Origin: Alviniconcha marisindica
Taxonomy: Eukaryota > Mollusca > Gastropoda > Provannidae
DNA length: 64,000 nt
Direction: 5' to 3'
Assembly: GCA_018857735.1 (NCBI GenBank)
Contig: JABMCL010001181.1
Location: 1-64,000, forward strand
Each line of letters opens with the position of its first letter. The stretch's first letter is position 1. Positions 23,601-34,829 of this stretch are shown here, piece after piece. The notes under the pieces were generated by a model. That model was not told where the DNA came from and ran no database searches. It saw only the letters and a list, made by a program, of their open reading frames with translations. Both the position numbers and the translations under genes were made by a program.

Positions 23601-23858
23601 ACAGTAATACAACAATAATTTATTGATCCTTAGAAAGAAAACTCGACTTTCTGCCTTTTTTGTTTGTTTTGACAAATACCCAGTAAAACAAGTCAATAAA
23701 AAAGAAGCGAGTACTCATAAACTACACTCACTTAATAAATCTTAATTAAACAAGTAGATAAAAAAGTAAGTATATACACAGTTCCGATCACAACTGTGTC
23801 CATGTCGTTCAGACAAATGCTGTCACACACTTTATTTAATCTTCAGTAACACACACAC

Positions 23859-23899
<41 letters not shown>

Positions 23900-23919
23900 A
23901 CGCATACACCATGCACACT

Positions 23920-23961
<42 letters not shown>

Positions 23962-23985
23962 ACACACACACACACATAGCGCACA
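23600..23985. repeat. Duplicated AT-rich segment ending in AC tract (copy 1)
   Basis: 23590-23845 and 26095-26345 are diverged direct copies (shared CAGTAATAC, TTATTAATC, TATATACACAGTTCC, TCAGACAAATGCTG). Each has a 37-bp minisatellite on the left and an AC tract on the right (23851-23980 here), so the whole minisatellite-segment-AC block was duplicated. Confidence 0.8.
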
Positions 23986-24429
23986 CTCGCAGTTACACCC
24001 CCCATCCCTCCCCCCCTCCCCCCTCCCCCAGAAAGGTGCGGAAAGATCAAAAGCGTCGACAAGATAATTGCTCGTGTTCAGACAGCTGTAGACAAGACGT
24101 AGCTTTGCGGAGACTGCTGAACGTATCATCGTATATTCGGCACTGTCTTTAGAAACAAACACCTCCAGGTAAGGGGCGTAGGGTGTGAGGGGTGGGGGAT
24201 TGGGGGGGGGGGGGGGGGGATTCAGAGGGAGAAAGAGTATCGGTAATTCACTAAATGTAATGCGTATTCGAGTGGGCGATGGTAGACTGGTGCGCGTAAG
24301 TGTATTTCCTTGTGTGGGTGTGGGTGGGTGGTGGGGGTGGCGGTATGAAAATGTGTAAATAGTTATTGTTTGACTTGATAAATATTGATTCTTTGCTTTG
24401 TGGTGCTTATGGTAGGATACTATACTTAA

Positions 24430-24552
24430 GGTTCTGTGTGTTGAAATGTGTGTAAATGTGAGTTGTGTCAAGTTGTATGTACAGCGCAATGAGTTAAACT
24501 CGGGTTAAAAAACGGCGCTTTATAAGAACTATCTATATTTATTATTATTACA
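24430..24552 (+). mobile_element. LINE 3' end with TTA tail
   Basis: GTACAGCGCAATGAGTTAAA and GGCGCTTTATAAGAACTATC followed by TTATTATTA is a LINE 3' terminus. The same pattern recurs at 44560-44642 (plus) and 29551-29610 (minus). The element is heavily 5' truncated. A G13 run lies upstream at about 24207. Confidence 0.6.
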
Positions 24553-24896
24553 TGTTGACCACGAACGTGGGCTTAGGAAGGTGTGCGTGTTGCGGCATGT
24601 TTTGTCACCAGAGTGACGTAGACAAGACAAAACCAGAGTGTCAGAGTGACAAAACCTGCGGTGATTTCTGCACGGTTTATCACCACGCCGAGAGCGTGAC
24701 AAATCGTGCAGCTATAGTAACTTGATATTTTTAATGGAACTTTAATAATAATAATAATGTACATTATCAGTACATATTATAATTATTTGTGTGTGTGTGC
24801 GTGTGTGTGTACGTGTGCGTGTGTGTGCGTGCGTGCGTGCATGCGTGCGTGCGTGCGTGAGTGCGTGCGTGCGTGTGCGTGTGCGTGTGTGTGTGT
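24553..24896. repeat. Short-repeat region and TG/CG microsatellite
   Basis: 24600-24710 contains repeated GAGTGAC/GTGACAAA motifs with partial inverted symmetry; 24789-24895 is a TG and TGCG tract. No gene. Confidence 0.7.
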
Positions 24897-25178
24897 TCTG
24901 ACGGAACAACAACAGATGGGTACTGTGGACGCAGAAATGTAAACCCCTCTGCTGAGAACTCAGGGTTATCAAATGTTCTCTCTTTTAAGAGATCATGTAC
25001 CGTTGGGGGATTTTATGTACCTTATATTTACTCGCACGCCAGGCGACCGTGTAGGCGATTCAGGTCTCTGTCGTTGTGTCTCTCGTTATGTGTGTGCCGT
25101 CCATCGGGCACTTTTTGTTAATAGCCTTGCGTGCTTAGCCTACTGTCGTGAATTCTACAGGCCTAATTGCTAACTTCG
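24897..25178. repeat. Module M repeat, short copy
   Basis: Starts CAGATGGGTACTGTGGACGC and includes TTCTCTCTTTTAAGAGATCA and CTCTCGTTATGTGTGTG. Matches 33163-33420 and 46052-46330 and directly precedes a minisatellite in all three places. No ORF. Confidence 0.8.
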
Positions 25179-25179
25179 A

Positions 25180-26075
25180 TATAAAGCAGAGGGCTGAGTG
25201 GTACGAGTGAGACGTTGGTAAAGCACAGGAGTGAGTGGTGTTAATGCACAGCATTGAGTGGTAACTGTCCCATGGTGGTAATGCAGAGGATTGAGTGGTA
25301 ACTGTCACTTGGTGGTAATGCAGAGGATTGAGAGGATTGAGTGGTAACTGTCACATGGTGGTAAAGAAGAGGATTGAGTGGTAACTGTCACATGGTGGTT
25401 TAAAGCAGAGGATTGAGTGGTAACTGTCACATGGTGGTAAAGAAGAGGATTGAGTGGTAACTGTCACATGGTGTTAATGCAGAGTATTGAGTGGTAACTG
25501 TCACATGGTGGTAATGCAGAGGATTGAGTGGTAACTGTTACATGGTGTTAATGCAGAGCATTGAGTGGTAACTGTCACACGGTGATAAAGAAGAGGATTG
25601 AGTGGTAACTGTCACTTGGTGGTAATGCAGAGGATTGAGCGGTAACTGTCACATGGTGGTAATGCAGAGGATTGAGTGGTAACTGTCACACGGTGATAAA
25701 GAAGAGGATTGAGTGGTAACTGTCACATGGTGTTAATGCAGAGGATTGAGTGGTAACTGTCACATGGTGGTAATGCAGAGGATTGAGTGGTAACTGTCAC
25801 ATTTGGGGGTAATGCAGAGCATTGAGTGGTAACTGTCACATGGTGGTAATGCAGAGGATTGAGTGGTAACTGTCACATGGTGGTAATGCAGAGGACTGAG
25901 TGGTAACTGTCACTTGGTGGTAATGCAGAGGATTGAGTGGTAACTGTCACATGGTGGTAATGCAGAGGATTGAGTGGTAACTGTCACTTGGTGGTAATGC
26001 AGCGGATTGAGTGGTAACTGTCACATGGTGGTAATGCAGAGGATTGAGTGGTAAGTGTGATACGTTGGTAAAGTA
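25180..26075. repeat. 37-bp minisatellite (about 24 copies)
   Basis: Unit GCAGAGGATTGAGTGGTAAC plus TGTCACATGGTGGTAAT. It aligns with the 36-bp unit elsewhere in the window through GTAACTGwCACAnTGGTnAA, so it is a diverged member of the same satellite family. Confidence 0.93.
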
Positions 26076-26094
26076 GAGGGGTAAGTGGCACATG

Positions 26095-26369
26095 CATTAC
26101 AATACAACACAGTAATACGACATTAATTTATTAATCATTAGAAAGAAAAATGGATTTTCTGCTTTTGATAAGTAACTAATAAAAACAAGTAAAGAAAAAG
26201 CAAGTACGGACTTGGACAACTACACTCACTTAAACTATGAAACAAGTAGATAGAAAGGTATGTATATACACAGTTCCAATCACAATTATGTCCGTGCCGT
26301 TCAGACAAATGCTGACACACACTTAACTGAATCGTAAGTAAAACACGCACGCACGCACGCACACACACA

Positions 26370-26416
<47 letters not shown>

Positions 26417-26500
26417 ACCCGCGCGCGCGCGTGCACGTACGCACGCACGCACACACACACACGCACGCACGCACACACACACACACGCACACATATGCAC
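26095..26500. repeat. Duplicated AT-rich segment ending in AC tract (copy 2)
   Basis: Second copy of 23600-23985; AC/GCAC tract at 26345-26500, then C- and A-rich low complexity to 26640. Confidence 0.8.
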
Positions 26501-26699
26501 ACCCCACCCCACCCCCACAAACACATATACACAAACACCAGAAACAGACACACCAAAAAACTAAACACCCCCCAAAAACAAACAAACAAAAACTAAAAAC
26601 AAAAAAGAAAAAAAAAAATAAATAAAAAAATAAAAAATACCACAACAACACGCATGCCTTCTCATAAACACACATTATAATATTCATGACAAAAAATGA

Positions 26700-26935
26700 A
26701 GACTAAAATCACGATGTATCTACACTCGTGCCTTCCTAAATATCGCACGCATCAGCGTGTAAACGGAGTTAGAGATCAAGCTTAATTCTCGGTCAAGAAA
26801 ACCGAAAACCGCAAGATCTCACAGTGTACGCTGTTGGCTCAGTCAGGGAGACGGGGCGAAGCGCATTAATTGTGCTTTTCCGAGCGCACAGATACCAGCT
26901 TGAAGTGAACTGAACTGAAGCGGTTGTTGAAGTGT
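26700..26935 (+). mobile_element. Internally deleted derivative of the RNase H LINE
   Basis: CAAGATCTCACAGTGTACG and GGCTCAGTCA match the start of the RNase H domain at 42760-42800. They are joined directly to GGGAGACGGGGCGAAGCGCA and TTTTCCGAGCGCA, which match the element's 3' end at 43335-43380. So about 550 bases, most of the RNase H domain, are missing at the GGCTCAGTCA-GGGAGA junction. Confidence 0.6.
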
Positions 26936-26939
26936 TGCT

Positions 26940-27040
26940 TTACGTCCACAGAAACCGTAGGCTTATTAGGGACGGGAGCCCAGGACGGCCACCTCGACTT
27001 TCACACAGCTCCTGAACTCCGTAAGTAAACTGAACTGAAG
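26940..27040. repeat. SINE 3' end, plus-strand view of a minus-strand copy
   Basis: TTTACGTCCACAGAAACC, GGCTTATTAGGGACGGG and CCCAGGACGGCCACCTCGA recur at 36780-36825 and 40720-40790. At 36.8 kb the same sequence is the tail of a SINE with a tRNA-like head, so this is probably its 5'-truncated copy. Confidence 0.55.
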
Positions 27041-27306
27041 TGGTTGGGTACTATTTGAGGTATAATTTGTTCAGGGGCTGAGTCTGGGGGATTCACTGTA
27101 TTCAGTATACCGTTTTTATTGGATTCCTCCTTCATGAGGATAAATTAAGATGCATTCTTGGGTTTCGGTGTATCTGCTTAGGAGAGATATTCTCTTGAAA
27201 CTGCAGTGCGGGCGGATTCTGTTAAGTTAATGTAATAATTGTAATGTTTAGTATTTTGTAGCAGTTGTACAAAGTAAGATGGCAGAGTTTTGTTCCATTG
27301 GTACTA

Positions 27307-28605
27307 CAGTCGAATACGCTTAAGTCATGAGCTTAAGGCATACAGCGGGTGAGGAGATGGAACAGTTGTTTCGGCGTTGTATTGACAGAGGTGGGGTGGG
27401 TAGTGGGGGGAGGGGTGGGGGGGGGGGGGGGTATCCGTATTGAGCTAGGACACGGCAGGGCACGACATCAAAAGCGAGGCTGGTTTGTAGGTCTTGCTCG
27501 CAGTTTTAAATTGATCGATTCATCATTTCTTTTTTGACACAGAGGCTTCCGCGTTCATTTAATAACTTACACAAAGAAAATAATCAAGAAACGCTAGGAT
27601 ATTGCAGTGGCCGCTCACGCCTTTTCAAAGTGACTATCCGTGCTACGTTTTGAATACTGAGAGTTAATTTAGAGTGTCCTGGGCCCTTAATTTCTTGATC
27701 CAAACACATAAAAAGTTCAAAATAACGTTATTTATTAGGGCAAAACACAACATGCGCCTTATTTTTGGGTAATTCCCTTTATCAAGCTAGAAAACACTTA
27801 AACAACAAATAAACGGTGAAAAACGATGAAAAAAAGAGATGGAGACCTAATCCACTTATCTCTTTGGGGTGAGCTGTGTCCGGTACTTGGAAGATTCTCA
27901 CAGCTCACCCCAAAACAGATAAGTGGATTAGCCCTCCATCTCTTTTATCATCGTTTTTCACCGTTTAATTGTTGTTTAAGTGTCGTTTTGTAGCTTGATA
28001 AAGCGGAATACCCGGAAAATTGGCATGTTGTGTTTGTCCTAATAAATAGCGCTAGTTTGAACCTTTCATGTGTTTAGATCTTGTTTTAGAACGCTAGCAG
28101 TCATTCCTGTTTCAGATTTTGACATCTTCCTTCTTGCTTTTCCTCTCCCCCCCCCCCCCCCCCCCCCCCCACCCGCTGACCCATTATTGCGTATTTCACT
28201 GTCAGGATCAGTTTGGTTTCAATTTACCCCATGTATCCACGTAGATGGAAGGAAGGAAGGAACCGACTGATTCTTCACTTTCAGTCTCGTCACTGGACTT
28301 TGACGTCGTGCTTATGACCGAGTGAGATTCTCCTGGACCAGACGCTCAGATTGAGACAAATGACACATTATGACGTGATGGATTAGACGGAGACAGAGAA
28401 TGAGTCATGATGCAACATCAGCCTAACTAGCGGTCAGTTTCTAAAGCAAAGCTGAACCAAAACAAACAAACAAAATAAAAACAACCACAACAACAACAAA
28501 TCCCGCTTAAGTCGAAGTACTTTCTGCATGGTTCGATTCAGTCAAATAACGGATAAGTCGGAAAAATTTAATCTCCAGCACGTTCGAATTAAGCGTATTC
28601 GACTG
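27307..28605. mobile_element. TA-flanked DNA transposon, non-autonomous (mariner/pogo-like)
   Basis: The left end reads TA|CAGTCGAATACGCTTAAGTC. The right end, reverse-complemented, reads CAGTCGAATACGCTTAATTC and is followed by TA. So there are 17-bp terminal inverted repeats and a TA duplication, the hallmarks of the Tc1/mariner/pogo group. CAGTCGA-type ends are typical of pogo/Tigger families. No transposase frame exists in the 1.3 kb; the interior holds G-, C- and A-rich runs and a nested foldback. TIRs and TA are read directly; the superfamily is inference. Confidence 0.65.
27694..28083. repeat. Foldback repeat, two 185-bp arms with 20-bp loop
   Basis: Left arm 27694-27878 and right arm 27899-28083 are reverse complements with about 85-90 percent identity by eye. 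The loop is TCCGGTACTTGGAAGATTCT. Landmarks pair in mirror order: AAACACATnAAAnGTTC, TTTATTAGG, ACACAACATG, TTTATCAAGCTA, AAACGGTGAAAAACGATGA, AAGAGATGGAG, GGGGTGAGCTGTG. It resembles a foldback MITE. A transcript would form a long hairpin. Confidence 0.85.
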
Positions 28606-29550
28606 TATGTGGCTTTAGATAATGTAACAGTGATGATTATATAGACCCCCCAATTCCCCCCTCCCCCAACGACCAAATGCCCGATGGCTGGAACTTTTTT
28701 TTTTTTTTTTTAACACAGTTCATGATCTGGTCTGCTTGCTTTCCGTTCTGACACAGAAATACAAAAATGATCAAATACTGCAGTATACAGATGTTTCAGA
28801 GCCCCCTCTGCCCCGCTCTCCCGAACATTATTAAAACGATTCTGGAGAGGTGGGTGATCAGGAGAAAGGTACAGGACAACGTCCCTCCAAATTCTAACAA
28901 GAAAGGCAAAGACTCCTATCACTCCCATTCAAGGGAAACAACACACAGCCTGCACCATGACAACGACCAGAACAAAACACTAAAGGGAGATAATCTTACT
29001 GATTCCCACACACGGAAAGCAACATTTGCCAAGGGAGTGAATAAGATCGATTTGAAAGAGTCCCTTCCCACCCCCTTCCCCGAGCAGTTCAAATACACAC
29101 ACGCACAAAAAGAAAAGAAAAAAGAAAAAAAGACCCCTCTCCCCCCCCCCAATTATATATATCTACATAAACGCTATGACACAGGAAACTGCAGTGGCTG
29201 CTTATGTCCTTTCAGGGAGACGAGTTGCTGGGATTCCAAAACGCAAACATCCAATAGTGAGAATGAAGTACATCTGTCCTGACCCCATGACATTACCTTG
29301 CTTCCATTTCCTTTCTGTCTCTCCCCGTCCCCACAGATACTTCACTGTGTACATCACTGTCAGCATCACTTTGGTATCAACTTACCCATTGCCTTGGCCT
29401 TCATGCGAAAAATTGAAGACAGGGAGGGATCAACCGGTGTTTTAGTCGCCACCTCATCACAGGACAGTGACGTCGTGGTTTTTGGACGTGACGTCATTTT
29501 CCTTTTGGGATCCACATCGTCAGCCATTCCTGAATCCGTGACGCAGATGG
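28606..29550. other. Non-coding, contains a diverged duplicate of nearby sequence
   Basis: 29170-29550 shares ordered blocks with 27590-28390 (ACTGCAGTGGC, TCACTGTCAGnATCAnTTTGGT, GCAGATGGAGACA-like), so a larger segment was once duplicated around the DNA transposon. A 171-codon plus frame at 28767 has no recognisable domain and I do not call it. Confidence 0.4.
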
Positions 29551-29610
29551 AGACAATAATAATAATAATAATAATAACATAACTTTTGTATAGCGCTATT
29601 CTCTGGTGTA
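29551..29610 (-). mobile_element. LINE 3' end with TTA tail, minus strand
   Basis: ATAATAATAATAATAATAA followed by TTTTGTATAGCGCTATTCTC is the mirror of the 3' termini at 24.5 and 44.6 kb. It marks a truncated copy running into 29.6 kb; its 5' limit is not defined. Confidence 0.5.
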
Positions 29611-30289
29611 CACTAACTCACTAACTCAATGTTGTAAACAACATTCTCCAACATTTTCTAAGTTAAGTGAAAACAATTAAAAATCGAAGGTAATATGTTC
29701 ACGAAAGTAATACGTATATAACAACTAGCAATATATGTATCCCCCCCCCATACCCACCCTCACACACAAACACACAAAAAATAAAGTACGTTCCATATGA
29801 GAAGCAGCAATATACAAACAAAAAGAAACAAAAAATCATTATGCTACTACCTACTCTTATTATATTATGACGTAATATCTAAGAAGGAGACAGACAAGGA
29901 TACATTATGACGTAATAATTATATCAAAGGGAGTGATAAAATCAGTACGTCATCAGGCCCAAACCGTTGACACCAGTAAGACCCATCTCCTGCTTAACGC
30001 ATGTGCCCACGAAGCCAAGGTCACCGTGAAACCTTCCTAACGCGGAAGGTGTTTTGAGAATTTCTTTTAGAATGACCACCAAAGCGAACACAAAGATACA
30101 CACATCATTCTTAAGAATTATATATCATGTCATTGAGAGCACAATGCGAAGTTTTTATCAACTGGTTTTCGAAATCCAGCACTTTTTGTAACAACACTTT
30201 GTGACACTGCCTAAAAAGAGCCATGGCTAAAAATCTGACGTTGTCAAAAGGTGATTTCTGAAAAGGTCGTTTATCAAAGTAAGAGAGAC
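29611..30289. other. No gene seen
   Basis: AT-rich sequence, one C9 run and short AC repeats. ACATTATGACGTAAT at about 29900 resembles ACATTATGACGTGATG at about 28365. Confidence 0.4.
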
Positions 30290-30715
30290 ACTTGGAAAAT
30301 GGGCGGCCCAGATACTGCCGACCTGCGTGCTGTTGACCCTGACTCTGCCCCATCAAAGGCTACTGTGTTCCTTTGGAATCCATCGCCTAGGCCGAGAGGG
30401 AAGTCCCGACGTCAGGGCAGCGCAGTCCGGGACCTCCATAGTAAACCGCCCAGGTATCAGTGCGCCACTACACCACTACTGATCAACCGAAGTCCTGTGG
30501 CGACGGGCCAGTGGTAACGGCGGCAGTCAAAGGCGGAGCTCGGTTGCAACCTTGGTGTCGGAGCAGCCCACGGGTCTAGAAAAGGTGGCCCAGACAAAGC
30601 TTGCCCCGTCTAACCCTGTCAGCATACCGCAGCTGGCTGGGCATCCAATCACCCGGTCCAGAACATCATCACAAGACACTGAGTACGTAAACCTGCCCTG
30701 CAGTTTGGAGCATAG

Positions 30716-31490
30716 AACGTGAGGACACTCATGGACACCATGCACAGCAACAGGCCAGAGCAAATGACAGCCATCGTCTCCCACGAACAGTCGAGATACG
30801 ACACTGACATCGCGGCACTCGGCGAGACACGCCTCGCAGGAACCGGAGACCTAGCGGAGGTCGTTGCTGGCTACACTTTCTTCTGAAGTGGCAAGGCATC
30901 CGATGAACCCAGGGAGGCCGGTGTAGGCTTCTCCATCCGCACAGTTCTCACCCCCAAGCTTAAAACCCTTCCAAAAGGGATCAACGACAGGCTGATGACC
31001 ATGCGCATCCCACTGGCAGGCAAACCCACCTCACCCTCATCAGCGCACACGCCCCGACGATGACCTACCCAGAGGATGATAAGGAGCAATTCTACCAAGT
31101 CCTCAGAGACACTCTACTCGGTGCCTGGAAATGACAAGTTGCTCCTGATGGACGACTTCAATGCACGCACTGGCAGGAACTCGGGAGCATGGCCCAACGG
31201 CATGGGTCCCCATGGCCTGGGGTGAGAAATTGCAAACGGCTTCTGCTGCTGACTCTTTGCTCAGAGGAGGGACTCACCATCACCAACACCCTCTTCAAGC
31301 AACCAGAAATCCACAAGGTCACCTGGATGCACCCACGCTCTAAGCACTGGCACCTCATAGACTACGTCATCACAAGGCGCCGTGACATAAGGGACATCCT
31401 AATCACACGGGCCATGAGAGGGGCGGACTGCTGGACCGACCATGTGCTGCTACGGTGTAAGCATCGCCGTCAAGCCAGCAGCGTGTTGTA
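30716..31490 (+). pseudogene. RTE-like endonuclease domain, broken
   Basis: Pieces in several frames: HSNRPEQMTAIVSHEQSRYD, DIAALGETRLAGTG (catalytic Glu in GET), GVGFSIRTVL, DKLLLMDDFNARTG (the usual Gly before DFN is Asp), TITNTLFKQPEIHKVTWMHP, HWHLIDYVITRRRDIRD and WTDHVLL (terminal Asp-His). A stop within YTFF*SGK near 30885 and frameshifts around 31050 and 31230 inactivate it. Confidence 0.72.
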
Positions 31491-31499
31491 GAAGCCCGA

Positions 31500-33150
31500 C
31501 GTGAAGAAACTCAGCGAACCTCAAGTGCAAGATGCCCTCAAGGATGCCCTGGCTAGCAATTTGCCTGCCGACCCTCAGGCACACGATGATCTTGAGGCTG
31601 CCCTTGCTAGCAATTTGGTCGTCATTCAGAGATGCAGTCTACAACACTGCTGAGTCTGTGCTTGGTCACCCTAGAAAAAAGCATCAGGACTGATTCGACG
31701 AGAACAACCAGGAGATTCTGGGCCTCCTGGCAGAGAAGAGAGCAGCTCACGCAGCCTGGCTCAGCGACAAGGACTGCACTGCAAAGCACGACCGCTTCAA
31801 GAAAGTGAGGAGCGAAGCTCAGTCTAAGACAAGACAGATGAAAGATGCCTGGTCGGCGGCTAAAGCAGAACTCCAGGGATACGCTGACCAACACTCCACT
31901 AGGCTGTTCTTCTCGGGCCTCACAGCCGTCTACGGACCACCCACCAGCACCGTAACACCTGTCCGAACATTAGATGGCATACTTCTGACGGAGAAAGCCC
32001 ACACCCTGGAGCGATGGACAGCTCACTTCAGCCAGCTTTTGAACAAGACCTCCAGCGTCGAAGACCAGGCAATTCAGGACATGCCTCAGCGTCCCTTGAT
32101 TCACACCCTCGATGGCCCGCCAACAAAAGCAGAGACCGTCAAGGCTATCGGGCAGCTGCAGACTGGCAAGGCCCCTGGCCCGGATGGAATACCACCCGAA
32201 ATCTTCAAGGTGGGTGGTGAGGTATTTACTGAGCAGCTTGTCAGCCTGTTCCAGCTCTTCTGGGAGAGAGGGGAGGTTCCCAGAGACCCCAAGGACGCCA
32301 ACATCGTTCACCGGTATAAGAACAAAGATGAAAAAGCCGCCTGCGACAACGACAGAGGCATCTCACTCCCCAGCATTGCTGGCTAGCTCCTGGCCTGCAT
32401 CCTCCTGAACACGATCACCAAACATTTTCTCGACAGCGTTGTCTCTGAAAGTCAGTGTGGGTTCAGGCAGAACAGATGAACAGTGGACATGATATTTGCC
32501 GTCCGCCAGCAGCAGGAGAAATGCCTGGAGCAGAGCCAAAACCTGTACCTCTTGTTCATAGACCTGACTAAGGCCTTCGACATCGTCAGCTGACCTGTCG
32601 AAGCTCGGCTGCCCTCCCAAATTTATCAGCATGGTGCGGTCCCTACACGATGGCATGATGGCCAGAGTCATAGAGAACGGCGACGTGGCTGACCCATTTC
32701 CAGTCACGAACGGTGTAAAACAAGGCTGCGTCCTGGCCCCAACCCTCTTCAGTCTACTATTCGCTGAGATGTTGTCTGCGGCGCTCGCCAAGACCAGTGC
32801 TGGTACCACGATCCGCTACAGAACTGACGGACGCTTCTTTGATCTGCAGAGACAGACAAAGCGCTACGAAGACTCCCTCAAGAACTCTCTGCGCGCCTGT
32901 GACATCCCTGTTAAAGGCTGGGAGCACCTTGCAGTAAATGGCAGCGCTTGGAGGCTGGCAACCCACAACGGAGCCCAAGCCTTCGAGGAAAGGCGACTCG
33001 GTGTCACCGCTTGACATCAAACGCCAAGCCAGGAAAGAGAGGAAGGCCAAGCCTAGAAAGAGAGGAAGGCCAACCCAGCTGCTGCCGTTGCCTGCCTGGT
33101 GTGTGGACGCATCTGCCCATCGTCGCTTTGAGACGGACAACTATGATGAT
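31500..33150 (+). pseudogene. RTE-like reverse transcriptase with active-site deletion
   Basis: Open from 31805 to a TAG at 32384: QTGKAPGPDGIPPEIFKVGG, DRGISLPSIAG. Further on, SQCGFRQNR, FIDLTKAFDIV, then 32631-33014 with NGVKQGCVLAPTLFSLLF. At about 32850 the frame passes from YRTDGRFFDL straight to QTKRYEDSLKNSLRAC, which in intact relatives lies past the FADD box. So the catalytic FADD and following segment are gone with frame kept. TGA codons at 32476 and near 32591 fit CGA and TGG decay. The tail has a CxxC finger start (CLVCGRICPSS). Confidence 0.72.
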
Positions 33151-33162
33151 GATGGTGTTCTG

Positions 33163-33650
33163 ACGCCTAGCAGATGGGCACTGAGGACGCAGAAATGTAG
33201 AACTCAGCGTTATGAAATGTTCTCTCTTTTAAGAGATCATGTACCAATGGATGATTGTATGAACCTTACTTATATTCGCTCGCACGCCAGACGACCTTTA
33301 TCGTAGGCGATTTAAGTCTGTTGTTGTGTCTCTCGTTATGTGTTTGCATGCTTAGCCTTGCATGCTTAGCCTACTGCTTTGAGTTATACAGGCCCAACTA
33401 CTACTTTCAAAGTTCATTCAACTTCATTTTTCTTAACCCTCTCTCCACTTTCCCTGCAGTGGGATACCGCCGACGCAAAAACAGGTGCCCTCTGCTGAGA
33501 ACCCAGCGCTACCAACGGTTCTCTCTTTTTAGAGACGATGTACCTTCGGTGGATTCTATATGCTTTATATTACGCGCATGCCAGGTGGGAGTTTCCCTAC
33601 CCGGTTCATGTCTCTGTATTGTATTCGCCGTTATGCGTATGACGTCTGTC
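33163..33650. repeat. Module M repeat, dimeric copy
   Basis: Two related halves, 33163-33420 and 33465-33650, each with GACGCAgAAA, ACTCAGCGnTA, TTCTCTCTTTTnAGAGA, ATGTACC, GGATgaTnTATG and CGCnCGCATGCCAG. The same dimer occurs at 46052-46560. The 36-bp minisatellite follows immediately. No ORF. Confidence 0.82.
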
Positions 33651-33654
33651 GGGC

Positions 33655-34605
33655 AAGGTGAAACTGACACACTGGTAAAGTAAAGGGGAAAAGCTGTAAT
33701 GGACACACTCGTAAAGAAGAGGGAACAAACTGTAACTGACGTACTGTTGGAGTAAGGAGACAAGCTGTAACTGACACAATGGCAAAGTAAACAGACAAGC
33801 TGTAACTGACGCAATGGCAAAGGAAACAGACAAGCTGTAACTGACACAACGGAAAAGGAAAGAGAAAAGCTGTAACTGACACAATAGTAAGGTAGAAGGG
33901 ACAAGCTGTAACTGACACAATGGTAAGGTAGAAGGGACAAGCTGTAACTGACACAACGGTAAGGTAGAAGGGACAAGCTGTAACTGACACAATGGTAGGT
34001 AGAAGGGACAAGCTGTAACTGACACAACGGTAAGGTAGAAAGGACAAGCTGTAACTGACACAACGGTAAGATAAAAGGGACAAGCTGTAACTGACACAAC
34101 TTAACGGTAAGGTAGAAGGGACAAGCTGTAACTGACACAACGGTAAGGTAGAAGGGACAAGCTGTAACTGACACAACGGTAAGGTAGAAGGCACAAGCAG
34201 TAACGGACACAACGGTAAGGTAGAAGGGACAAGCAGTAACTGACACAATGGTACGGTAGAAGGGACAAACTGTAACTGACACAATGGTAAGGTAGAAGGG
34301 ACAAGCTGTAACTGACACAACGGTAAGATAAAAGGGACAAGCTGTAACTGACACAACTTAACGGTAAGGTAGAAGGGACAAGCTGTAACTGACACAACGG
34401 TAAAGGGAGAAGGGGCAAGCTGTAACTGACACAACGGTAAGGTAGAAGGGACAAGCAGTAACGGGCACAACTAAGGTAGAAGGGACAAGCAGTAACTGAC
34501 ACAACGGTACGGTAGAAGGGACAAACTGTAACTGACACAATGGTAAGGTAGAAGGGACAAGCTGTAACTGACACAATGGTAAGGTAGAAGGGACACGCCG
34601 GAAGG
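33655..34605. repeat. 36-bp minisatellite (unit 1), about 26 copies
   Basis: Core GTAACTGACACAACGGTAAG plus GTAGAAGGGACAAGCT. Open frames across it on the minus strand (CQLQLVPSTLPL-like) result only from a unit length divisible by three. Confidence 0.95.
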
Positions 34606-34614
34606 AACTAGAAA

Positions 34615-34825
34615 TGTTGTGTAAGATGTAGCAGGCCTAGCCTAGTTGTTGTGTGAAACATAGCAGGCCTACTGACAGGTTGTTGTGTGAAACGTAGCAG
34701 GCCTACTGACAAGTTGTTGTGTGAAACGTAGCAGGCCTACCAACTGGTTGTTGTGTGAAACGTAGCAGGCCTACCGACAGGTTGTTGAGTGAAACGTAGC
34801 AGGCCTACTGACAGGTTGTTGTGTA
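34615..34825. repeat. 34-bp minisatellite (unit 2)
   Basis: Core GTTGTTGTGTGAAACGTAGC plus AGGCCTACTGACAG, linked to unit 1 by GCCGGAAGGAACnA, a junction repeated at 35125, 38625 and 51798. Confidence 0.95.
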
Positions 34826-34829
34826 ATGG

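Larger units (their letters stand above)
30290..33150 (+). mobile_element. RTE-like LINE, decayed, RT core deleted
   Basis: Plus strand order is a 5' leader (30290-30715), endonuclease (30716-31470), linker, RT fingers and palm (31805-32845) and C-terminal tail (32856-33150) with a CxxCGRIC zinc-finger start. Residue pattern and order match the RTE-type elements often annotated in invertebrates as craniofacial development protein 2-like. Multiple stops and frameshifts are present, plus an in-frame deletion of the RT active site. Confidence 0.75.

Noticed and set aside
25180..26075. CRISPR-like regular direct repeats
   Set aside because: The units are contiguous tandem repeats with no unique spacers, in a eukaryotic context; they are minisatellites.
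28767..29282. 171-codon plus frame
   Set aside because: Low-complexity Lys-rich end, no domain, spans G/C runs and duplicated non-coding sequence.
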